Source of the DNA: Cenarchaeum sp. SB0662_bin_33
GTDB taxonomy: Archaea; Thermoproteota; Nitrososphaeria; Nitrososphaerales; Nitrosopumilaceae
NCBI GenBank assembly: GCA_009840065.1
Contig: VXON01000207.1
Coordinates: 1 to 11,385, forward strand
Length of the DNA stretch: 11,385 nt
Direction of reading: 5' to 3'
This document shows positions 6,035 through 11,385 of the stretch, in pieces; position 1 is the stretch's first letter; each line of letters starts with the position of its first letter. The position numbers and the translations under genes are program-made. Under the pieces are notes generated by a model. It saw nothing but the letters and a program-made list of their open reading frames with translations, did not search any database and was not told the origin of the DNA.

Positions 6035-9000
6035 TTGAGGATGACAGTTGGTGTCTTGATTGTGTTGGCAGTAATGCCCATCGCCGCATATGCGCAGCTG
6101 TCATCGGCAGAATATACCATAAATACCGGCGAGATGGTGCTGGACTTTGATGTGCGGTATGACTTGGGGACTGTCATGTATGATCGCATACAGATAACCG
6201 ATGGAACGGATACAATCATACTGGGTATAAGTGATGTCATCAGCGAGCGGGGGGACAGCATACGCCTGAACATGGACTCTCTAAAGGCGGCCCTTGTAAA
6301 CAACATGAGCAGCCCCATACTAAAAATGGATGAGGGGGCCGTAAGATTTGGTGGCGCCCATAGTGCTGTACAGAGCGTTCCAATAATTGGCAAGGTGCAG
6401 GTGGGAGTCGTCATACCTGATACGTATCAGGCATCCCGGCACATGGTGGAGCTGTCTACCGAACACTTTAATCACATACTTGAGAGGAGTGATGCCTCCT
6501 GGAGACTTGAGGTGGTCTTTAATGACAATGAGAGGCAGACTGTATCACTGCTGGAGCTGGAGCAGTCAGACATAGATGTGGTAATTGGTAATGAGAGTCT
6601 GCTGGCAAAGAGCAGGATTGCGCAGCCGGGCATGATAGTAATGGCGTGCTGCGATGCTAGCACCGACTATGACATAGTCCGTGGCGACCCACTATTCTTT
6701 TCTCTGGTACCTAGCAATAATGATGCCTTAGATGCAACCTTGGCAATGATGAATGATATGGGAATCAACCGCATACTGCCGGTATATCCGGCCAATGATC
6801 GGGCCATACTTGATCGTATAAACTACCAGGCGCAGGTTGCCGTCGCTGATGGTATACAGTATGGTTTTTCAGATAGTAGCGAGCAGATAGTCTCATCCGT
6901 GGCCGATGCCATAGCATCGGATTTGGTGATGCTGCCGGGTGTACGGCTAGGCGTACTCTTGACTAGTGCGCATGACACTCCGCGAATACTTGAGGCTGCA
7001 TACCAAGATAGGTCCCTGACTACTGTGAGGTGGTTTGGACTAGAAACCCACGACGGCATACTCGACAGCTCAAAGGCAAAATTCTTTGCGCAGGAGGTGG
7101 GATATATGGTGCCATATATTGGCGTATTGGAGAATCCACTTACCGTATCGCTGGACTCGTACATGTATGGTGAACTAGGCTATGCCCCAAACAAGACTGC
7201 CTTTGGCGCATATGATGCAGTTCAGATACTAGGGTTGTCGATACTTGGAGATGCGGACATACACAATAGTGACATCGATAAATTTGCGGACCTGAACGTT
7301 GAGGCTAATGATGTAGCCGGTGTAATCTCTGGCATATCTTCGGAATTTGGAGGATACACGACATATGTGGGCCTAGCTGAAGACGGGGGACTTGAGGCTC
7401 CCGTATATCAGATACAGTCTGTCCGGGGTGACGCCTGGGTCCGGACGGCCATGTATAACAACCCCGTGGATGCCAAAGTGGGCACGATATCATTTGGAGA
7501 TGCAATACTACCATATATACAGTATGTCGCCGGCGAGCCGCTCATAGATGATGTTGTGCAGGTCGGCCTGCTGGTGCACGAGTATGATGCGTATGAGGCC
7601 GGCCTTGCCGCCCGCATGGGCCTCGCACTATTGGATGGCGAATACTCTTTGGTGGTGGAGGATGTCACAAACAACGACATACAGGATGGCATGAGACTCT
7701 TTAGTGATGTGGGGATTCCTATAGTTGTCGTACACGCACCAGAATCCTCCACACTTGAGGCATCCGTGCACGCACAGAATCACAACACACTGATAATCGG
7801 TACGGCATCAACCGGAGTACAATCGGCCATACAGAACGACAACACCTTCCGGATGCTACCATCGGATATGTGGCAGGCTAGGGCGCTAGCCGGCATGATG
7901 GCGCACGACAATATCAGGGGCGTTGTGGCCATATATCCGGATCAAACCCAGGCGCAGTCACTGCTGGAGGGTGTGGCTGATGTCTTTGCCGGCGAGATTG
8001 ACATGACGCATTCGTATACGGACATATCAAATGTGATGCGCAACGTAACACTATCGGCAATAGAGATGACCGAACGGTACGGCCATGAGGGTACGGCAAT
8101 ACTGGCTCTGGGGGATGGTGATGATGTTGGATACCTGATGGACAATGCCCTTGGTACTGCGGGCCGGATAAACTGGTATGGTTCGTTGAGAGTCGCAGGC
8201 TCACCTAGCATATCAGATATGACTACGGGCTCTATAAACCTGGCCGCACTCTCACCGACAATATCCGGCGGCGGACACGCACAGCTGATACTTGACTCAT
8301 TATACCTGATGCAGCCACCCGCTTATACGAACAGTCTGTTTGAGGCGGCCAGGGTGGCCGGCATGGCAATGACGCAGTCCGACTCCAATGCCGACATAGC
8401 CAGAGCCTTGCTGCCCTCCATAGCCGATGACAGTAATCTGATGTATGATGATATATCATTTGATGAGAATGGGGACCTGGCATCATATACATACGACATC
8501 TGGAGAATAGATGATGCATGGATTCGTGACTCTATATATGATGTTATGACCGGTTATGCGAGTCACATACCCATAGGAGTCATGGTTCCCCTGACCGGCC
8601 ATGATGCTCAGCGGGGCATACAGCAGATGTGGGGGGCTCATCTGGCATTATCCGCACAGAATGAGATTCTCGAGCAGGAGGGCGCACCCTGGAGACTGTC
8701 GCAGAGGGTGGTTGATACTGCCTCATCCCCCATCGTGTCACTAGGTGCCGCCAGGGACCTGTACAACATGAATATTCAGGCCGCATTGGGGCCGCCGGAC
8801 ACGGTGTCAGTTAATGAGATAGGCAGGTTCGGTAGTTATAGTGACTTTATGCTGATATCATGCTGCTCGGATGCGCCGGATGTATACAACTCATACGTGG
8901 TATATCTTGGGTCTACGGATGTGCACAAATCCCAGACAATATTGCGCATGTTGGGTGATGATGGCATATCAAATCTCTTGGTCATACATGACGGGAGCAG

Positions 9001-9625
9001 TACAATACTGAACAGTCTGGCATCTGACTTTAGCGGCCATCTGAATGTGCAGGAGTATGATGCCATTGATGCCCACAGCCGAGTGGTGGCCGATGCTGAT
9101 GACACGCTCTCGGGCATGCTGAACCTGTATGACAGATCATCGGTGGGTGTATTACTACTGGCCGATCACACCGATACGGCATCGATTCTTGGAGAGGCGC
9201 TATATCAGAACAACCTGCAGTATGCCAACTGGTATGGAGTCTCGACTGATGGTGTACTACCTGACATATTGTATAATCCGGATGCCGTAGCCACGGCGAC
9301 AAATACCAACTTTGCGGTTGCAGTACCCGCCATACCAAAAGATGTTGATGAGTTAAAGGCAATCCTACGTATGGTAATTGGCTTTACACCATCATCGGAT
9401 GCCTATCTAATGCATGATGCGGCAACACTGCTATCCACGACCATAATACAGCTGAATGGTGACTCTACGGCTCCGGCAGTTGCTGAAATTATGCCACTGC
9501 TGGCAGCAGACCTTGCGGGTATAACAGGCCCGCTTGCACTAGAGAATAATCAGAGACTGACACTGTCCCATGACATATGGCGCATTGTGGATGGCAAGTG
9601 GCAGCTACAAAAGACCATACCCTGA
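6035..9625 (+). CDS. Large exported protein with three tandem type-1 periplasmic-binding (LivJ-like) units
   Basis: 1196 residues. Residues 1-20 form a signal peptide (Arg, hydrophobic core, AYA before Gln21). Residues 21-118 are a beta-rich domain resembling the repeated domain of thaumarchaeal surface proteins (YTINTGEMVLDFDV, YDRIQITDG, LKMDEGAVRFGG). Three diverged copies of a type-1 solute-binding domain (receptor/LivJ-like) follow, at about 119-506, 507-844 and 845-1196. Each begins with a strand of the VGVVIP type (VQVGVVIP, VQVGLLVH, IPIGVMVP), has a central W[FY]G (W333, W714, W1066) and ends with a DxW-type strand around W468, W829 and W1189. Units 1 and 3 carry a Cys-Cys pair (205-206, 943-944) that unit 2 lacks. 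No C-terminal membrane anchor is seen, and no ABC permease or ATPase is adjacent, so the role (solute capture, sensing or wall component) is open. The start is TTG 6035 or ATG 6041; the former puts Arg in the signal peptide and fits the TATA distance. Confidence 0.85.
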   Translation: MRMTVGVLIVLAVMPIAAYAQLSSAEYTINTGEMVLDFDVRYDLGTVMYDRIQITDGTDTIILGISDVISERGDSIRLNMDSLKAALVNNMSSPILKMDEGAVRFGGAHSAVQSVPIIGKVQVGVVIPDTYQASRHMVELSTEHFNHILERSDASWRLEVVFNDNERQTVSLLELEQSDIDVVIGNESLLAKSRIAQPGMIVMACCDASTDYDIVRGDPLFFSLVPSNNDALDATLAMMNDMGINRILPVYPANDRAILDRINYQAQVAVADGIQYGFSDSSEQIVSSVADAIASDLVMLPGVRLGVLLTSAHDTPRILEAAYQDRSLTTVRWFGLETHDGILDSSKAKFFAQEVGYMVPYIGVLENPLTVSLDSYMYGELGYAPNKTAFGAYDAVQILGLSILGDADIHNSDIDKFADLNVEANDVAGVISGISSEFGGYTTYVGLAEDGGLEAPVYQIQSVRGDAWVRTAMYNNPVDAKVGTISFGDAILPYIQYVAGEPLIDDVVQVGLLVHEYDAYEAGLAARMGLALLDGEYSLVVEDVTNNDIQDGMRLFSDVGIPIVVVHAPESSTLEASVHAQNHNTLIIGTASTGVQSAIQNDNTFRMLPSDMWQARALAGMMAHDNIRGVVAIYPDQTQAQSLLEGVADVFAGEIDMTHSYTDISNVMRNVTLSAIEMTERYGHEGTAILALGDGDDVGYLMDNALGTAGRINWYGSLRVAGSPSISDMTTGSINLAALSPTISGGGHAQLILDSLYLMQPPAYTNSLFEAARVAGMAMTQSDSNADIARALLPSIADDSNLMYDDISFDENGDLASYTYDIWRIDDAWIRDSIYDVMTGYASHIPIGVMVPLTGHDAQRGIQQMWGAHLALSAQNEILEQEGAPWRLSQRVVDTASSPIVSLGAARDLYNMNIQAALGPPDTVSVNEIGRFGSYSDFMLISCCSDAPDVYNSYVVYLGSTDVHKSQTILRMLGDDGISNLLVIHDGSSTILNSLASDFSGHLNVQEYDAIDAHSRVVADADDTLSGMLNLYDRSSVGVLLLADHTDTASILGEALYQNNLQYANWYGVSTDGVLPDILYNPDAVATATNTNFAVAVPAIPKDVDELKAILRMVIGFTPSSDAYLMHDAATLLSTTIIQLNGDSTAPAVAEIMPLLAADLAGITGPLALENNQRLTLSHDIWRIVDGKWQLQKTIP

Positions 9626-9930
9626 TGTGTAATTGCGCCTAGCCGCACCCCTAATGTTATACCACAGCAAGACCTTGGTGTCTGTATTTGTTAGGGAATG
9701 TTATGGCTGGTACTTGCATATCAGAGTACTATCAAATCACCTAGAGCGCAGTACACCTGCCCTGTTGTGCTCCTTGCATATCCGCTGCAACCACCCGTCA
9801 TGCAACCAATATCTGTGATGTAATTGGCTCATGCTATATGAATCGGGCAAGTTTGGGTACACATCTATACACCTGCCCTGACTCTTAAACATTATATAAA
9901 TTCAGAGTATATTTCAGCCACTGTATTTAA
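9626..9930. other. Gene-free spacer with a 13-bp direct repeat
   Basis: I see no gene or structured RNA. A 61-codon frame at 9633-9818 on the plus strand has no family resemblance, no signal for initiation, and is rich in His, Cys and Ser, as chance frames are. No clear poly-T terminator follows the surface-protein gene. An orphan TATA-like stretch, ATTATATAAAT near 9890-9900, faces no gene on either strand. If the HTH gene came from a complete IS630-type element, the DDE domain should have been here on the minus strand, and no trace of it was recognised. Confidence 0.55.
9752..9880. repeat. 13-bp direct repeat pair
   Basis: TACACCTGCCCTG occurs exactly at 9752-9764 and again at 9868-9880 in the same orientation, 116 bp apart start to start. 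Flanks do not match. It may be a remnant of a duplication or insertion in this spacer, or coincidence. Confidence 0.35.
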
Positions 9931-10440
9931 TCAGGCCATTCGTGCTTCTTCTTCCCGTCTTTGACGCTTTGCTTTTGCAGAACCAGGCCAGTCCACATCT
10001 TTGCGTACCAGAATGCGACGCATGGAACCTGGTGTAATTGAAATGTTGAATCTTCTTGACACATACTTTGTAACCGCCTCGGATGTCCAGCTGTCATAAT
10101 TCAAGCCATACTCTGATGGCAACTTTTTCATATCCACACTCAACTCATCCAACTGCTCTAGAGTGAACTTTGGTGGTCTGCCCTGACTGACCTTGTAGTT
10201 GTCAGTTACGCCACGCTCCATCATGTTCTGAAACCATATCTTTATGGATGCGACACTCATATTGACATCATCGGCTATCTCCCTCATGGACTGCCCTTCT
10301 TTTCGCTTAATGGCTGCAGCAAAATGTCGCTTGTATCTCTCTGACTTCTCCTTCTTTTGTAGGCTTCGCAGCTGTGCTATGGTTACGTTGGATAGAAATT
10401 TCTTTCCTTCGGGTATTGACTTAACCATACCGACTAACAT
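9931..10440 (-). CDS. Stand-alone HTH protein related to the N-terminal half of IS630-type transposases
   Basis: About 165-170 residues with two DNA-binding modules. The first, roughly residues 30-80, is a homeodomain-like HTH (IKRKEGQSMREIADDVNMSV, then IKIWFQNMMERG), followed by the GRPPKFT linker typical of IS630 and Tc1-like transposases. The second, roughly 110-155, is a winged HTH (DSWTSEAVTKYVSRRFNISI, then PGSMRRILVRKDVDW). A very basic tail ends it. The DDE catalytic domain normally following is absent: the frame stops and no continuation is found in the next 300 nt of any frame. It may be a truncated transposase or a protein retained as a DNA-binding regulator. Three starts are possible: TTG 10443; ATG 10440 with GAGG five bases upstream; ATG 10428, which fits a leaderless mRNA from the TATA-like box at 10450-10459. 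The promoter carries the 25-bp element shared with the deoxyribosyltransferase-like gene. Confidence 0.7.
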   Translation of the reverse strand: MLVGMVKSIPEGKKFLSNVTIAQLRSLQKKEKSERYKRHFAAAIKRKEGQSMREIADDVNMSVASIKIWFQNMMERGVTDNYKVSQGRPPKFTLEQLDELSVDMKKLPSEYGLNYDSWTSEAVTKYVSRRFNISITPGSMRRILVRKDVDWPGSAKAKRQRREEEARMA

Positions 10441-10449
10441 CAATTCCTC

Positions 10450-10459
10450 ATTAAAAAAT
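10450..10459 (-). promoter_or_regulatory. TATA-like box of the HTH gene
   Basis: On the minus strand the sequence is ATTTTTTAAT. Its centre is 26-27 nt before the ATG at 10428, which suggests that this ATG heads a leaderless transcript, although GAGG before ATG 10440 argues for the longer form. The distance to the 25-bp upstream element is 15 nt, as at the deoxyribosyltransferase-like gene. Confidence 0.4.
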
Positions 10460-10473
10460 CTTCCGTAATGTGA

Positions 10474-10498
10474 TTCCCTCTACAAAGTTGGGTGATGG
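10474..10498 (-). promoter_or_regulatory. 25-bp upstream element, copy 2 (before HTH gene)
   Basis: Read on the minus strand it starts CCATCACCCAACTTTGTAG and ends GGGAA, differing from 309-333 at one base (A for G near the end). The next 15 nt differ completely between the copies, yet the TATA-like box follows at the same distance. In an insertion sequence this would be the place of the terminal inverted repeat upstream of the transposase gene. No matching opposite-orientation end is visible to the left of the HTH gene within 300 nt. Confidence 0.6.
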
Positions 10499-10856
10499 TC
10501 TAGATTCTCTCGAGTACTCAATTTTGGCGGCCAAGATGAATCTATAGTAGTGGTTTTACACACGTTTTTGCCAAGTTCGGTTCCTACCGCAGAGAGAAGA
10601 ATTTTTTTAAATGTCCAAATTTTGCCCAATAGACAGTATTCGGTTATCGGACACCTTCTTGTCTATTAATAATCTTGAAATGTGTTATTGCCTGATGCTG
10701 CCATATCTAAAATCGACGAACTTGTACCAACACCGCATTATGCATAATATGGCTTGTTCTGCTCATTATGCCATGCCATTAGGGTGCCGATATGGCACCC
10801 ATGCGTAAAAAGTAGTCTTTTATCTGGAGAAATAAGCATGACCTACCAAGTATGTA
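10499..10856. other. Gene-free stretch between the two transposase-related genes
   Basis: 358 nt without a credible gene. A 65-codon plus-strand frame (10611-10808) has a T-run touching its ATG rather than a promoter at the right distance, and resembles nothing known. The stretch contains a perfect 12-bp palindrome ATTATGCATAAT (10737-10748) and a GC-rich hairpin (10782-10800). It probably consists of the ends and flanks of decayed mobile elements. Confidence 0.55.
10782..10800. terminator. GC-rich hairpin downstream of the transposase fragment
   Basis: GGGTGCC and GGCACCC form a perfect 7-bp stem around a 5-nt loop (GATAT). It lies 57 nt beyond the stop of the minus-strand transposase fragment. 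It may be a transcription end signal or part of an insertion-sequence end. No strong T-run follows on the minus strand, so the terminator reading is weak; on the plus strand only a scattered T-rich stretch follows about 15 nt later. Confidence 0.3.
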
Positions 10857-11264
10857 TTAGGTACATGCAAGTGCGGTATTTTGTATAAGCGTCTTGAATG
10901 TGTCGGGTCCGGCTACCCACACACCTGCGGCTTCTGCCGGGGCGAGGCCGTTAGGCTGTTTGTTGTAATACAACGTGGTTAATTTGACCAGTCCGGGAAG
11001 GAATTTTTTGAATCCGCGGGCATGATACCAGCAGTCGCCTAGTTCACCGTTGGTGCGCTCGCGTCGGTTGTTATTTATGTGCCTGCCGTTTATTCCCACA
11101 TCGGCTATCGGTGTGGCTGCCGGATTCCTAGGCTTTACCTCATTTTCAAACCCCCTCTTGTACCCATTAAGCCCGTCTGCACGTACCACATCAGGAACGG
11201 TTCCTGTACCATTTATGGCATCCCTAAGCAACTTGCTAGAATCATAGGTAGGCTTGGTACATAC
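10857..11264 (-). pseudogene. Decayed DDE transposase (IS6/IS240-like), C-terminal part
   Basis: About 136 codons are open from 11264 to the stop at 10857. They encode the C-terminal part of a DDE (RNase H-fold) transposase: VVRADGLNGYKRGFENE with the second catalytic Asp, then INGRHINNNRRERTNGE with the catalytic Glu 39 residues later, then ARGFKKFLPGLVKLTTLYYN, as in IS6/IS240-type archaeal enzymes. The first catalytic Asp and the DNA-binding N-terminus are missing. Just upstream an in-frame TGA (11267-11265) interrupts the frame; a neighbouring frame is open between this point and a TAG near 11300, suggesting one frameshift plus further decay. The window edge hides the rest. The TTG at 11231 is only an internal codon, not a real start. 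The enzyme should be inactive. Confidence 0.75.
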
Positions 11265-11385
11265 TCAACCCCCTCTGATGCGGATACGTTAGATTTTACC
11301 TATGCATGAAATCAGATTTACGCAGACGGCGGTGGCTTGCCACTAAATGGTAGATAAACACATGATGTGGATTGCATTTGCATTT

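Noticed and set aside
9633..9818. 61-codon plus-strand frame after the surface-protein gene
   Set aside because: Chance-like composition, no promoter or initiation signal, no family resemblance.
9626..9930. tRNA or other structured RNA in the spacer
   Set aside because: No cloverleaf, TPsiC-loop motif or long stem could be assembled by eye on either strand.
309..10498. The inverted pair of 25-bp elements as ends of a 10.2-kb composite transposon carrying the biosynthetic genes
   Set aside because: The enclosed genes are core metabolic genes in a normal operon, no target duplication is visible outside the pair, and the matched distance of each copy to a TATA box explains the pair better.
10611..10808. 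65-codon plus-strand frame
   Set aside because: The T/A-rich run directly abuts the ATG so cannot act as its TATA box, and the frame runs through the hairpin at 10782-10800.

Overview
The window looks like a chromosomal piece of an ammonia-oxidising-type archaeon (Nitrososphaerota/Thaumarchaeota), possibly a lineage with higher GC than typical Nitrosopumilus. The evidence is indirect: archaeal TATA boxes lie about 25-30 nt before start codons (leaderless style), Shine-Dalgarno motifs are scarce, codon use is rich in ATA and CTA, archaeal-type ThiC, AroC and TyrA are present, and one protein carries a beta-rich N-terminal domain resembling the repeats of thaumarchaeal surface proteins. No rRNA, tRNA or CRISPR was seen.

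Layout. 1-380 is AT-rich and without a credible gene; it holds a perfect 18-bp inverted repeat and a 25-bp promoter-upstream element. 381-836 (+) is a nucleoside 2-deoxyribosyltransferase-like protein. 909-2219 (+) is thiC. Converging on it, 5864-2073 (-) is a tight four-gene operon: aroC, then a chorismate mutase-aminotransferase fusion, tyrA, and a Nudix hydrolase whose 3' end overlaps thiC by 147 nt. Divergent from aroC, 6035-9625 (+) is a very large exported protein with three tandem type-1 periplasmic-binding (LivJ-like) units after a surface-protein-like domain. 9626-9930 is gene-poor. 9931-11385 is a zone of decayed mobile DNA: a stand-alone HTH protein related to the N-terminal half of IS630-type transposases, a 358-nt gene-free stretch, and a frameshifted DDE transposase fragment cut by the window edge.

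How the genes work together. AroC makes chorismate; the mutase half of the fusion makes prephenate; TyrA and the aminotransferase half finish tyrosine (and, by transamination, may serve phenylalanine). ThiC makes the thiamine pyrimidine. The large surface protein probably binds small solutes or signals outside the cell; no transporter permease or ATPase lies beside it.

The most interesting signal is that the deoxyribosyltransferase-like gene and the HTH gene, 10 kb apart and on opposite strands, carry a nearly identical 25-bp element (24/25) in the same orientation and exactly 15 nt upstream of their TATA-like boxes. The HTH protein could therefore act on its own promoter and on a metabolic gene, or an insertion-sequence end may have become a promoter.
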